A stretch of 64,000 nt of DNA from Paenibacillus sp. MMS20-IR301 (GCF_032302195.1 NZ_CP135275.1:434001-498000); one strand, 5' to 3'; positions 26,135 through 35,165 are shown, counted from the first letter of the stretch. A program made the numbers and translations. Notes: a model not told the origin generated them from the sequence alone.

Positions 26135-26340
26135 TGTGCAGCAGCGGGGGTCAACGAGCCCAATGTATGTGAAAAACCGAATACAATGAGCTACTGCGGA
26201 GGTAAATGTCCAAATGTGTGTGAAAAACCGAATACAATGTGCAGCAGCGGGGGGTAATGGTCCAAATGTATGTGAAAAACCATATACAATGAGCTGCTGC
26301 GGAGGTAAATAGTCCAAATGTATGTGGAAAACCGAATATA
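26135..26340. repeat. four tandem 51-52-bp units in an A-B-A-B pattern
   Basis: Units begin at 26135, 26187, 26238 and 26290. Each ends with a conserved block containing ATGTATGTG, AAAAACC and GAATACAA (variants ATGTGTGTG and CATATACAA occur). Units 1 and 3 start with TGTGCAGCAGCGGGG; units 2 and 4 start with TGAGCTRCTGCGGAGG. The GCAGCAGC of A units is the reverse complement of the GCTGCTGC of unit 4 (7 of 8 for unit 2), so neighbours can pair. No gene, spacer variation or cas gene is present, so it is not CRISPR. It lies between the terminator of the GH65 operon and the terminator of the convergent GH43 gene. Confidence 0.9.
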
Positions 26341-26380
26341 AAAAGCTCCCCCCGGACAATGTTCCGGGGGGAGCTTTTTA
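26339..26380. terminator. bidirectional terminator, mainly for the minus-strand GH43-SLH gene
   Basis: A 15-base stem (AAAAGCTCCCCCCGG / CCGGGGGGAGCTTTT) is flanked by A and T runs on the two sides, so it can act on both strands. It lies 39 bases after the stop of the minus-strand gene. Confidence 0.9.
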
Positions 26381-26418
26381 CCTTATAGAACTACTACTAA
26401 CACTGTCTACGTTACAAC

Positions 26419-29400
26419 TTACCGCAAATAGTTCATCAGAATCTGTGCAGCTTCTGCGCGGGTGGCGGAAGCCTGCGGAGCGAAGGAGCCATCGGCCCGT
26501 CCGTTCACGAAGCCGAGCGCTGCCGCTGCTGCTACATCTTCTGCTGCCCAGCTAGAAATGTCTGAAGCATCCTTCATGTCCAGGCTGGCCGGTGCTTCCG
26601 GCGCTGAACCCTGCTGCAGACGGTAAGCCCGCATCAGAATGACGGTCATCTCTTCCCGGCTGATCGGAGCAGCCGGCTGGAAGGAGCCGGAGGAACGGCC
26701 GGTAATCAGGCCGGCTTCCACCATGCCGGACACGGCGCCGGCGTACCAGGCCTCCGCCGGAACATCGGCGAAGGCGGTCTGTCCGCTGCCGCTTAACTGC
26801 AGTGCGCCTGCGATCAGCTGCACGAATTCTGCTCTGGTAATATTCCGGCCCGGCTGATAAGCCTGCTCGGAAATGCCTTTGATCAGGTGCTTCGCTGACA
26901 GCGCGCGCAAGGCGTCGAAGGCCCAGTGCGCGGCTGGCACGTCGCTGAATTGCTTGGAGTACTCAAGCAGCGCGTATGTGCCGCTGCCGTCAAGCTTCGC
27001 ATTCAGCTTGCCCGCTTCAGCTGCTCCGCCCAGGTAAGTGAGCGTGCCGTCACTGCCTACCCGGTACAGGCCGAGCAGTCGCTGGTTAAGCCCTTCATCG
27101 GCCAGCCAGCTTAAGGCCACTGGTGCAGCAGTCTTCTCTGCACGGTGGACGGTTCCGTCCGCCAGGATCAGGCTGAGATCATAATCCAGCAGCTTGCCCT
27201 TCAGGGCTACACCGGCTTCGGTCTTCAGTGCAGCTTGCGCCAGCGCTTTGAACTCTGCCCTGAGTACAATTTTTGCACCGCCGGATGCTGCAGCAGTAAC
27301 GCTTCCGGCCAGTTGCTTCAGCATATCCGGTGCCAGTACAAGTGAGATTCCGTCTCCCTGTACAGACAGGGAATGGGTGCCGAGCAGCTCCCCGGCATTC
27401 ACCGGAAGCTCAACTGCAGCTGCTTGCCCTACCTGCACGGTAACGACTCCATTTACCGCAGGACCGCTCAGCTGAGCCGCTGTAATAGCTGCCACCGCAG
27501 GCTTGGCAGTCGCATTTGGCACTGGCGTTGCACTTGGCACTGGTGTTGCTGCCGGACGCGGTGTTGCCGGCGGATCAGTCGGTGTCACCGGCGGGTTCGT
27601 AGGTACAACCGGCTGGCGGTTCACGGTAAGCTCAAGCGGCTCCGTATTAACCGTATCCTTGTATGCAAGGCCGCCGATCAGACGGGTGTTGCTTACTTCT
27701 GCCTTATAGGCACCCGCATCAGCCAGCGCGGCCTTCTCCAAAATCAGGCTGCTGCCGGTGGCGCCGTCCAGGACAAGACCGTCCTTCAGCCAGCGGTAGC
27801 TGAGTTCTCCATACACGGAGCTTGCTACCACATTAAAGGTTACTGGAGCACCTTCTGTTACCGGATGGGCCGTCACCGTGAACGACTGGACAGCCGGAAG
27901 CTCATGGGCCGGATAGACCTTGAGCAGCAGCTCCGTTCCGGTAATGACTTCCGGGCTCGCCTCAGCTTTGCCGGTCAGTACAACGCGGTAGGCGGTCCCG
28001 TTATCTTCAATTAGCGGTGTGAACCGGTATACGGCACCAGTAACACTGGCTACCGGCTGCCAGGTGCTGCCGCCGGCTTGTTTCATTTCCCAGTTGATGG
28101 ACGCAATGTCCCCTGTCGTATCAACCAGAAGGGTTACGGGTTCGCCTTCCACAGTCTCAAGTGCAGACGGCAGATCTGCCGTGAAGGCAGGCGTGATCCA
28201 TTCGGCTTCAGCCGGAATGACTTGCAGCGTATATTCCTGTTCGCCGGTTACGCCGCTTTCGTCAGTAACGACGGCCTTATAACGGTAGCCGCTCATTGCT
28301 GTGGCCAGCTCCGGCAGGATTAGCGTGTCGCCCGAACCCACCGGTTCGCCGTAGCCTGCTCCCTTATCCGCATACCAGGTGTAGGACAAGATACCTTCAC
28401 CCTGAGCAGCAGCGCGGAGCACGCCTTCGGTTCCTTCACGCAGCGAGCCTTCACTGACGATCTGTACTGCCAGTGTCTTAAGTGTCCATTTCGCAGTCAG
28501 TGTTAATGCGCCGGGCACGGTCTGGGCGGCAAAATCCCATTTTGCTGCACCATTGTACCAGCCCTCCAGCGTATAACCTTTCTTGGCTACCTCCGGAGCG
28601 GTCAGCTTCTGGCCGTATACAGCCTGGATGACCGTCTGCGCCGGGCTTCCGCCATCGGCCTCGAAAGTGATGTTATAGTGCGTCAATGCGCTGATCTCGC
28701 TGTTGCTGAGATTGCGGATTTCGATTTTCATGCGCTGATTATCCAGTCCCTGGTCATCAGCCAGTCTCACCGTGGCCCCATCGTTTTTGGATGCGCCTTC
28801 TACAGTGATGACCTTATTATTGCTTTTGTTAACAATCGTATAGTAACTGCCGTCCTGCTCCAGCTTCCACTGCTGAGTATCCGGTATAGTTCCGGTAGCC
28901 TGCTTGTTCTGGCAAAGCTGCTGTATGGCTGAACCAGGGAGAATGTCGAGCACATGCCCGCTCTGAACGGACTGAATCTGGTAATAGCCTGTGCCCAGAT
29001 CCAGGAACCGCCACAGCTGATTATTGCCGTCGCCGTTCGACCACTGGTTAATGACCGCCAGCGGACTGCTTGATACCTTGTCTACGTCCAAGGCCTTTCC
29101 GCTGTGCTTCGGCTGGATTTTGAGCATTTTCTCCGGAGTGATCTTCCCGGCAATCGAGCTCATGAAGCCGCCGCTGGCCTGATCAATGGTGAGGCTGTCG
29201 ATATTGAATCTTCCGGTATCCCCTTGCTCACGGACGAATTCAATGACATTATTTCCGGCATTCAGGTTCACCAGCTCGGTACTGTTGTTCCATGTATCCC
29301 AGTCCTTTGTCGGCAGCAGGGATACTTGCTTCACCCTCTGGCCGTTGATGTACATTGACATGGTTATATTGGCGCTCTGCTGGCCGGAATACCGCAGGGT

Positions 29401-31821
29401 TGAGGTATAGGCAGCGGTATTCGGAACGTTAACCTTGAACTTCAGCGAATCGCCAGTTTTCTCAAATCCGCCTACAAAGCCGTTGCCTTCATACCATAAA
29501 TGATCTTTCCCGATTTGCAGACTGCCTGCCCGGGCGGAATCCTCTGCCTGATATCTCCAAGGTGTCCGTTTGTTCAAATGAATGCTGTCGATATTTATGA
29601 TGCCGGAATGACCGGTTTCATTTTTATAAGTAATCGTATTGTTGCCTGCCTGCAGGCTTAATGTCTCCAGTTGCTCCTTCCAGACCGTAAGCCCGCCGGT
29701 AGCAGGGAGGGTTATGCTTTTAACATAGGTACCGTTCAAATACAGGCCAAAGATTGAGCCGGCAGCTTCCTTGGCATATCTCAGCTTTACATCATAAGAT
29801 GCTGCATTCTCCACGTTAACAGCGAACTCTACGGAGGAGTCTGCTGCCGACAGCCCGCTTACATAACCTGTGCCCAGGTTGCCGGCGTCTTTGGTATACT
29901 CAACCGCAGTATCACCTGCGCCGGACAGCTTTGCGTCCTCGGCCCCGTAATGCCAGGTGGTGGCTTCGGTCACGGTGATATAGTCCAGATTGACATTACC
30001 GGTGTTGCCGGCGTCGTATTTATACGTGATCGTATTTTCCCCTTCCTGCAGGAAAACATTATCATACCGGTCAGCCCAGCTGTCCCAGCTTTTCAGGCTG
30101 AAGAAGTCGACCTGCTTAATCTTTTGCCCGTTTACATACATGCTCAGGGTCCGGTCATCATCGAATCCGAGGCTGTAGCCCAGATTCACCGAATAGCTGC
30201 CTGCAGCCGGAGCATTTACCTTGAAGCTGACCGCAGAACCCGAAGTCCACAGCCCGCCGGCAAATCCGGTTCCGCTGTAACCCGGGTGGTCGTTGTCGGC
30301 CTTGGCATTTCCCGTCAGCACGGCATTTTCTGCTTCGTACAGAGTGCTTCGCTTGATAATCATGGCATCCAGCGCCAATGCGCTCTTGCCGGACAGGCGG
30401 ATCGTATTGCTGCCTGCGTTAAGCTTGATGTTATAAGCGGACTTCAGATCAAAGTTTGCTTCGAAGCCTGCATTGGAGGCGAAGATCAGCTCCCGGTCAG
30501 CCTCCTGGTTAACGCCTAATTTCATAGCCACTGCATCCGTTGTATTGTTGTTGTATCTGAAATCCAGGGAATAGGTGCCCTCAGTGCCGGTATTAACCGT
30601 AAACTCAATATAGTCATTTTCGCTGCTGTTATTGAATTTCTCATATATGCTGCCTGAGGCATAAGCGCTTTTTCCGGTAATTCTGGAAACGCCGGATACC
30701 TTTGCGTCCTCGGCTTCATAGATTTCGCTTTTTTCCTCTCCGGATGGTCTGTTCAGGACCGTACCGGGGTTAGAAGGGATGCCGAGATTGATGAAATCAT
30801 TATCATCCCAATGGATCCGCTGCGCCCGGATGCCTCTGTTGCCGCCGCCTTGTCCATGGGTCGGTATACCGTGATAGAGAATCCAATCCTCGGTGTTGTC
30901 CTCAGACTTCAGGAACAGCGGTGAGCCCGGTCCATACGAGCTGTTCTCATCGGATCTGGTCATCGCCGGCTCCGGATGCTTGACCCATGACTTGGCATCC
31001 ATCACATCAGAAGCGGCATCCGCTACGGATACGCCTACTGAATAGTTATCATTCATGAAGCTGCTTGCCGAGTACGCGAAATAGATTTTGCCGTTCCGCT
31101 CAACCACCGCAGCGCCTTCGTTGATATTGTCGCCGTGCTTTTCCCAGTCGTATACCGGCGTAGCCACCATACCTTCAGGACCTTCCAGGGTCCACGGGTT
31201 CTTCATTTTGACAATCGTCGGGCTCTCATCAAATTTCGTAGCCCCCGGATTCTTGGGGTCCTCGAAATAATAGTATTTCGTGTAGGTGAAGTAGGTTTCT
31301 CCTTTGATGGACACAATCCCGCAGGCTAAACCGAAGCCCTCCGTATTCAGCAGCCCCTGCTTGGCAGTAACCTGTCCGTCGCTGTCCTCATTAGAGGATT
31401 CCCCCTTCAGCGTCCACGTGCCTTCAAAAGGATCGGGCGAGGGATTCTCCAGAACGTAGGAGCTTGGATGCCCGTAACCGAAGCTGTCCTCCGGGCCGGA
31501 GGCGAAATACAGGTACCATTTGCCTTCCAGCCTGTAAATATAAGGGCCCCACACATAGCCGAAATTAGCAGGCTTCTTCCAGACGACTTTGCTCTTGGCT
31601 GTGGATACTCCGAGAATCGTCTCGTGCCGCTTCAAGGTAATGTTATTATCTCCGGAAGAAGCAGAATAGTAGTAGCCGTCCGCAGCCCTGGCAATCGTAG
31701 GGTCGGCCCCGCCCATAAGCGGGTTGACGTAGTTAGAGGTGACCTCTGCAAAAGAGATGCCTGACATCAATAATGAAAGTATTAATACCAGGGGGAGCAA
31801 CTTTAAGCTTTTTTTCCTCAT
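26419..31821 (-). CDS. secreted multimodular GH43 protein with four CBM35-like modules, ricin-type lectin, Ig-like domains and three SLH repeats
   Basis: This 1800-residue protein starts with a signal peptide (LLPLVLILSLLMSGISFA). The GH43 domain (about 28-345) shows the base Asp in GGADPTIARAADGYYY and the acid Glu in NINEGAAVVERNGK. Four CBM35-like modules begin near 368, 494, 623 and 753 with the YEAEDA/YEAENA/GAEDA/QAEDS signature. A ricin B-type lectin spans about 899-1041, a Listeria-type repeat 1048-1110 (FEADGGSPAQ, GYTLEGWYNGAAKWDF), then three Ig-like domains, a Pro/Thr linker (about 1401-1434), an undefined segment and three SLH repeats (1629-1800). It is probably a cell-surface arabinofuranosidase or xylosidase acting on arabinoxylan or arabinan. 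A cre-like site lies upstream; the ribosome site is AAGGAG, 6-7 bases before the ATG. Confidence 0.88.
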   Translation of the reverse strand: MRKKSLKLLPLVLILSLLMSGISFAEVTSNYVNPLMGGADPTIARAADGYYYSASSGDNNITLKRHETILGVSTAKSKVVWKKPANFGYVWGPYIYRLEGKWYLYFASGPEDSFGYGHPSSYVLENPSPDPFEGTWTLKGESSNEDSDGQVTAKQGLLNTEGFGLACGIVSIKGETYFTYTKYYYFEDPKNPGATKFDESPTIVKMKNPWTLEGPEGMVATPVYDWEKHGDNINEGAAVVERNGKIYFAYSASSFMNDNYSVGVSVADAASDVMDAKSWVKHPEPAMTRSDENSSYGPGSPLFLKSEDNTEDWILYHGIPTHGQGGGNRGIRAQRIHWDDNDFINLGIPSNPGTVLNRPSGEEKSEIYEAEDAKVSGVSRITGKSAYASGSIYEKFNNSSENDYIEFTVNTGTEGTYSLDFRYNNNTTDAVAMKLGVNQEADRELIFASNAGFEANFDLKSAYNIKLNAGSNTIRLSGKSALALDAMIIKRSTLYEAENAVLTGNAKADNDHPGYSGTGFAGGLWTSGSAVSFKVNAPAAGSYSVNLGYSLGFDDDRTLSMYVNGQKIKQVDFFSLKSWDSWADRYDNVFLQEGENTITYKYDAGNTGNVNLDYITVTEATTWHYGAEDAKLSGAGDTAVEYTKDAGNLGTGYVSGLSAADSSVEFAVNVENAASYDVKLRYAKEAAGSIFGLYLNGTYVKSITLPATGGLTVWKEQLETLSLQAGNNTITYKNETGHSGIINIDSIHLNKRTPWRYQAEDSARAGSLQIGKDHLWYEGNGFVGGFEKTGDSLKFKVNVPNTAAYTSTLRYSGQQSANITMSMYINGQRVKQVSLLPTKDWDTWNNSTELVNLNAGNNVIEFVREQGDTGRFNIDSLTIDQASGGFMSSIAGKITPEKMLKIQPKHSGKALDVDKVSSSPLAVINQWSNGDGNNQLWRFLDLGTGYYQIQSVQSGHVLDILPGSAIQQLCQNKQATGTIPDTQQWKLEQDGSYYTIVNKSNNKVITVEGASKNDGATVRLADDQGLDNQRMKIEIRNLSNSEISALTHYNITFEADGGSPAQTVIQAVYGQKLTAPEVAKKGYTLEGWYNGAAKWDFAAQTVPGALTLTAKWTLKTLAVQIVSEGSLREGTEGVLRAAAQGEGILSYTWYADKGAGYGEPVGSGDTLILPELATAMSGYRYKAVVTDESGVTGEQEYTLQVIPAEAEWITPAFTADLPSALETVEGEPVTLLVDTTGDIASINWEMKQAGGSTWQPVASVTGAVYRFTPLIEDNGTAYRVVLTGKAEASPEVITGTELLLKVYPAHELPAVQSFTVTAHPVTEGAPVTFNVVASSVYGELSYRWLKDGLVLDGATGSSLILEKAALADAGAYKAEVSNTRLIGGLAYKDTVNTEPLELTVNRQPVVPTNPPVTPTDPPATPRPAATPVPSATPVPNATAKPAVAAITAAQLSGPAVNGVVTVQVGQAAAVELPVNAGELLGTHSLSVQGDGISLVLAPDMLKQLAGSVTAAASGGAKIVLRAEFKALAQAALKTEAGVALKGKLLDYDLSLILADGTVHRAEKTAAPVALSWLADEGLNQRLLGLYRVGSDGTLTYLGGAAEAGKLNAKLDGSGTYALLEYSKQFSDVPAAHWAFDALRALSAKHLIKGISEQAYQPGRNITRAEFVQLIAGALQLSGSGQTAFADVPAEAWYAGAVSGMVEAGLITGRSSGSFQPAAPISREEMTVILMRAYRLQQGSAPEAPASLDMKDASDISSWAAEDVAAAAALGFVNGRADGSFAPQASATRAEAAQILMNYLR

Positions 31822-32217
31822 AATAGTCTCCTTATCTAATCCGTGGTGATGTGGTGATGCTTACATGCTCTGATTGCTAAACGGCAGCTGACTTTATCCC
31901 CTCCTCCAAGAACTGCGACTGTTATTGAAACCGCTTTCTATTGTTTGTACCGCTACGCATTCATTATAAAATAAGAGCGGAACTGTTTTTCCGCATCATG
32001 TTTTACGTTATTTTGAGTGTTTCTGCCTGCAGGCGGGGGAACGTGGACAGGAGAGCGGTAATCTTGCATTTTTTTTAGTTTTCTTATGATATTTTTACTC
32101 TGTACAATCACGCAACAAATGTTTACATTCTTTGTATAATTATAGTGAGACTGGAATCCGGATCTGATAAAAAAGATAAATGACAGTCTAAGAAAAAGGC
32201 TATAAACAGGGGGGACC
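31822..32217. other. 396-base divergent intergenic region
   Basis: It separates the minus-strand GH43-SLH gene from the plus-strand small membrane protein. It holds a 13-of-14 cre match (31926-31939), a minus-strand TATAAT at 31963-31968 and a plus-strand TATAAT near 32139-32144 followed by TATAGTG. Well-spaced -35 boxes are not obvious for either. Base composition turns AT-rich after about 32070. No reading frame here looks coding. Confidence 0.5.
31926..31939. promoter_or_regulatory. cre (CcpA) site upstream of the 1800-residue GH43 gene
   Basis: TGAAACCGCTTTCT matches the consensus TGWAANCGNTNWCA at 13 of 14 positions. It lies about 105 bases before the start codon and downstream of a minus-strand TATAAT, a position where bound CcpA would block elongation. 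Catabolite repression is inferred. Confidence 0.65.
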
Positions 32218-32676
32218 ATGTTGACGGAAATAAATTATCCAATTAAAAATCCATCACGAATTGAAACCATCATAGGCATGATTATTATTATATCTTGCCA
32301 TTCAATTCTTCTATCGAGATTATGGGATCAGAGGGGAATATTCTACGTTTTGTCAATAACGGTTCTTTTGTGTTTAGTTTTACTGTTCCTGGCATTCTAC
32401 ATAACATTTTTTAAGAAACCAACCGGGTTAAGCCTGTCCAATGAGCAGATTTTCTTAAATGGCAATATTATTAATCCAAAGGATATTAAAGTGATAATGA
32501 TCAGGGGGTACTTTAAGCCTGTTATTGGAATATTACCTCACAAGAGGAGGATCGTCCCACTCAATATGGCATTCAGGTATTCAGAGGATGAAGATAAAGG
32601 TATCTCAAATTTAAAAAGCTGGGCAACAATGAATAATGTAAAGATGGTCAACAGATCGTTTCAAACGTGGATATAA
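32218..32676 (+). CDS. small membrane protein of unknown function
   Basis: The 152-residue protein has two membrane segments near the N-terminus (TIIGMIIIISCHSILL and VLSITVLLCLVLLFLAFYI), then a cytoplasmic part with SNEQIFLNGNIINPKDIKVIMIRG and KSWATMNNVKM. That arrangement resembles small two-helix proteins with a pleckstrin-like C-terminal domain, but the match is by shape only. The gene is AT-rich compared with its neighbours, which suggests a recent arrival. AGGGGGG stands just before the ATG. No operon partner is seen. Confidence 0.65.
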   Translation: MLTEINYPIKNPSRIETIIGMIIIISCHSILLSRLWDQRGIFYVLSITVLLCLVLLFLAFYITFFKKPTGLSLSNEQIFLNGNIINPKDIKVIMIRGYFKPVIGILPHKRRIVPLNMAFRYSEDEDKGISNLKSWATMNNVKMVNRSFQTWI

Positions 32677-32780
32677 GATTAGTAGAAGAACAATAGGGAG
32701 GAATCATAGACAGGGAATCACTCATTTTTACTTAGAGCAAGTTACGGGTGGCCTGACATGGGACTACCGCTCATGTTATA

Positions 32781-32970
32781 ACTGTAATTTGTACAACTAT
32801 AACGCTTCATTATTGCGAAGAAACATTTTTAATTGCACTTTGTACACTTATAAATTATTTCTTTGCTGTAAAAGAACAAATTCCCTATTTTTAATTGTAC
32901 GGAATACAGTTATCCCTAGATATGCGGGTTTTCGCCGGCTTTTAATTGCACAAAATACATTTATTATCCG
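32781..32970. repeat. degenerate intergenic repeat tract (TACA-TTAT type), four units
   Basis: The 406-base gap 32677-33082 has no coding frame I can support. Inside it four related motifs recur about every 50-60 bases: AATTTGTACAACTATAAC (32785), AATTGCACTTTGTACACTTA (about 32831), AATTGTACGGAATACAGTTA (about 32892) and AATTGCACAAAATACATTTA (about 32944). The shared form is AATTGNAC-N4-TACANTTA. The intervening sequence is not conserved. A similar tract occurs at 41680-41870. Confidence 0.6.
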
Positions 32971-33082
32971 CTATTGGCTCCACGCTGCTAATGAAACCCC
33001 TCTTCATGCCTTAATCTTAGTTCCATAAAAAAGTACAGCTGAATCAGATCGATTCAACTGTACACATTTTTGAATTATGCAG

Positions 33083-33508
33083 TTAAATTACGCCTTCTCC
33101 GCCAATAGCCGTTGCTGTGAATGCTATCGGCCCAAATAAGTTTAAAGGCAGGCTGCTGTCATTTTGTATGATTAATTCATAGTTGTGGATTCCAAGATAA
33201 GGACCGTCAACCCACAGAACATTGATTTGAGTATCAGTAATTGTAGTATAACGGAAAACAGATCTATAAATATCGGTCCCAGCCCGCCGGATCAAAACGA
33301 AAAATGGACCATCCGCAGGTGCGGTAAGACTAAAACTGCCTTTTAATTCGACTCTGCTGGAGAAAGAGGCAGGATTAGCCGGACTAATATTTACCTGTGC
33401 TGTAGCCAGACTTGCCCCGGCTCCGGGAATCCCTGCAACGGTTACAACCGTAGTAAACGGGTCTAACGGCATTTTTGCCTGCGAACCATAGCTTATTATT
33501 GTTGCCAT
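33083..33508 (-). CDS. hypothetical protein, beta-rich, 141 residues
   Basis: I do not recognise this family. The product begins MATIISYGSQAKMPLDPF, has no signal peptide or membrane segment, and alternates hydrophobic and polar residues (SFSLTAPADGPFFVLIRRAG, YELIIQNDSSLPLNLFGPI), which suggests a beta-sandwich. The start is supported by GGAGTGATG just upstream. It stands alone between a repeat tract and a divergent MaoC gene. A spore-surface or structural role is possible in a spore former, but nothing here proves it. Confidence 0.6.
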   Translation of the reverse strand: MATIISYGSQAKMPLDPFTTVVTVAGIPGAGASLATAQVNISPANPASFSSRVELKGSFSLTAPADGPFFVLIRRAGTDIYRSVFRYTTITDTQINVLWVDGPYLGIHNYELIIQNDSSLPLNLFGPIAFTATAIGGEGVI

Positions 33509-33643
33509 CTATCATCACTCCATTTCAAAGGTATACGTTATTATATTGTGAACCGCAATGATAGAGTGGACTAAGCTCCTGATGATTATATACATTTAGC
33601 CGGCTGTTACAGCGCTCGCAGGCGGAAATATTTATTCGGAGAG

Positions 33644-33673
33644 TTGATTTCTTCGATGATATTATTCTACTAT
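33644..33673 (+). promoter_or_regulatory. candidate promoter of the MaoC gene
   Basis: TTGATT (33644-33649) and TACTAT (33668-33673) are separated by 18 bases, 28 bases before the start codon. Confidence 0.4.
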
Positions 33674-33701
33674 GAACGAATAACATCTAAGAGGTGAACG
33701 A

Positions 33702-34139
33702 ATGAAGTATCATGAATTTAGTATCGGACAGGTCTTTAAGACCAAATCTCTAAGGATAACCCATGAGAATATTAAGAGCTTTGCGGCTGAGTATGACCCG
33801 CAGTATATGCATCTGGATGAAGAGAAGGCCGGACAGGGCAGATTCAACGGCATTATTGCCTCCGGGATTCAGACGCTGGCGGTCTCGTTCAAGCTCTGGG
33901 TAGAGACTGGGAGTTATGGCGAGGATGTTATTGCCGGCACAGCGATGAATCATATTAAATTTATTAAGCCCGTATTTCCGGGAGATGAGCTGCATTGTGT
34001 TATCGAAGTCATCGGTCTGAGCAGCAAGAAGAATGAGACGGGACTGGTTACCGTGTCGCTCTCAACCTTCAACCAGGCGGATGAGAAAGTGTTTGCCGGG
34101 GAATTAACGGTGCTAGTTAACAAACAGCAGCAAGTTTAG
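33702..34139 (+). CDS. MaoC-like hotdog-fold dehydratase family protein
   Basis: The 145-residue protein matches the MaoC/enoyl-CoA hydratase 2 family: FAAEYDPQYMHLDEEKA supplies the Asp-His catalytic pair, followed by the GIIASGIQTL helix and a late VSLSTFNQADEKVFAGELTVLV strand pair. Such proteins hydrate or dehydrate acyl-CoA thioesters in the cytoplasm. AGAGGTGA precedes the ATG. Neighbours are unrelated, so the substrate is unknown. Confidence 0.88.
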   Translation: MKYHEFSIGQVFKTKSLRITHENIKSFAAEYDPQYMHLDEEKAGQGRFNGIIASGIQTLAVSFKLWVETGSYGEDVIAGTAMNHIKFIKPVFPGDELHCVIEVIGLSSKKNETGLVTVSLSTFNQADEKVFAGELTVLVNKQQQV

Positions 34140-34235
34140 CTGCCATCTTATGGATATGATACTGCTGCGGTTTAAACCTCCTGTCAGGCGGGTAAATGAG
34201 GACAAACACTCCTATAGGAGAAAGGCGGTAATCGT

Positions 34236-34382
34236 ATGCTGTGGGGATTAATCGGACTCGTTGTTGTGGCTTGGCTGCTCGGATTTATCTTTGATGTGAT
34301 GGGCAATTTAATTCATTTGTTGCTGTTTGTCGCCGCGGTCCTGTTCGTGGTCAATCTGTTCCGGGGACGTTCCCGGGGTTAG
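34236..34382 (+). CDS. 48-residue lmo0937-family membrane protein
   Basis: The short frame encodes MLWGLIGLVVVAWLLGFIFD followed by VMGNLIHLLLFVAAVLFVVN and a basic tail LFRGRSRG: two hydrophobic helices and a positive C-terminus. That is the signature of the lmo0937-type small membrane proteins common in Firmicutes, often linked to stress response; the function is unproven. A purine-rich stretch (AGGAGAAAGGCGG) precedes the ATG, and a terminator follows, so it looks like a complete single-gene unit. Confidence 0.8.
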   Translation: MLWGLIGLVVVAWLLGFIFDVMGNLIHLLLFVAAVLFVVNLFRGRSRG

Positions 34383-34400
34383 CTGAGTTAACTAAACGGC

Positions 34401-34440
34401 AAAGCACGCGGCTCCTGCTTACGGGGCGCGTGCTTTTTTG
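34401..34440 (+). terminator. Rho-independent terminator after the lmo0937-type gene
   Basis: AAGCACGCG pairs with CGCGTGCTT across a 20-base loop region and runs into six T residues, 19 bases after the stop. Confidence 0.8.
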
Positions 34441-34586
34441 TCTGTTCCTGATGTTCATGGGCGGCAGCTGCTTGATCCCGGTCCAGTCTGGACACGTCCC
34501 CTTGTGAAATTTATAATGTAATGACTATCATCACACAATACGCAGCTATTCTATTGCAGAACATGCAGCCTGAAGGAGGAGAATCA

Positions 34587-35165
34587 ATGAGTAAACCAAT
34601 TATCGCTGTCGATATGGACGATACAATCTGCCATCTCGTCAAACGTGCGATCTACCACAACAACATTGAGTTTCCTACGCATCCGCTTCGTTACGAAGAT
34701 ATGATCGACTGGAATACGGATCATCTGCGCCACCCGGACAGTACCATGGACCTGTTCTTTGGCCGGCCCGGCCTGTACGAGGAGCTTGAGCTGTTCGATG
34801 AATATGTCGTTGAAGAGATGGAGAAGCTTCATAACGCCTATGATGTCATTATTGTAACGGCTGCTGTACCCAAAACGGTGCTGGAGAAATGGAACTGGCT
34901 GCAAAAGCATATGCCGTACATCCCGGCAGAGAATTTCTTCACCGCGAAGCGGAAGCAGCTGCTCGGCTTCGATCTGCTGATCGATGACGGCCCGCATAAT
35001 CTGCTGCCCGCCGTCCAGGCGGGGCGGAAGGTGCTCTGTATTCCGCATCCCTGGAACCTGAGAGCCAGGGAGGAATATGCGTTTCCGCTGATGACCTCCT
35101 GGCAGGGTGCGAAGGAGCGGGTGGATGAGATTTTGCAGGGCCGGCGTAGCCGCTTGGCCTTCTAG
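34587..35165 (+). CDS. HAD-superfamily 5'(3')-deoxyribonucleotidase-like protein (NT5C type)
   Basis: The 192-residue protein starts with the nucleophile motif IIAVDMDDTIC, continues with the IIVTAAVPKTVLEKWNWLQKHMP region found in NT5C nucleotidases (motif II Thr), and ends with LIDDGPHNL (motif IV acidic pair). These cytoplasmic enzymes dephosphorylate deoxynucleoside monophosphates. AGGAGGAGAATCA precedes ATG 34587; the frame extends upstream to 34521 without a ribosome site. It stands alone, with a repeat-rich gap downstream. Confidence 0.85.
   Translation: MSKPIIAVDMDDTICHLVKRAIYHNNIEFPTHPLRYEDMIDWNTDHLRHPDSTMDLFFGRPGLYEELELFDEYVVEEMEKLHNAYDVIIVTAAVPKTVLEKWNWLQKHMPYIPAENFFTAKRKQLLGFDLLIDDGPHNLLPAVQAGRKVLCIPHPWNLRAREEYAFPLMTSWQGAKERVDEILQGRRSRLAF

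Noticed and set aside
26063..26257. 64-residue frame with NVCEKPNTM repeats
   Set aside because: It is a translation of the intergenic tandem repeat, has no ribosome site, and overlaps a terminator.
26135..26340. Tandem repeat taken as a CRISPR array
   Set aside because: Units are contiguous with no unique spacers, and no cas gene is present in the window.
32789..33028. 79-residue frame in the TACA-TTAT repeat tract
   Set aside because: It lacks a ribosome site and follows the repeat; composition is not protein-like.
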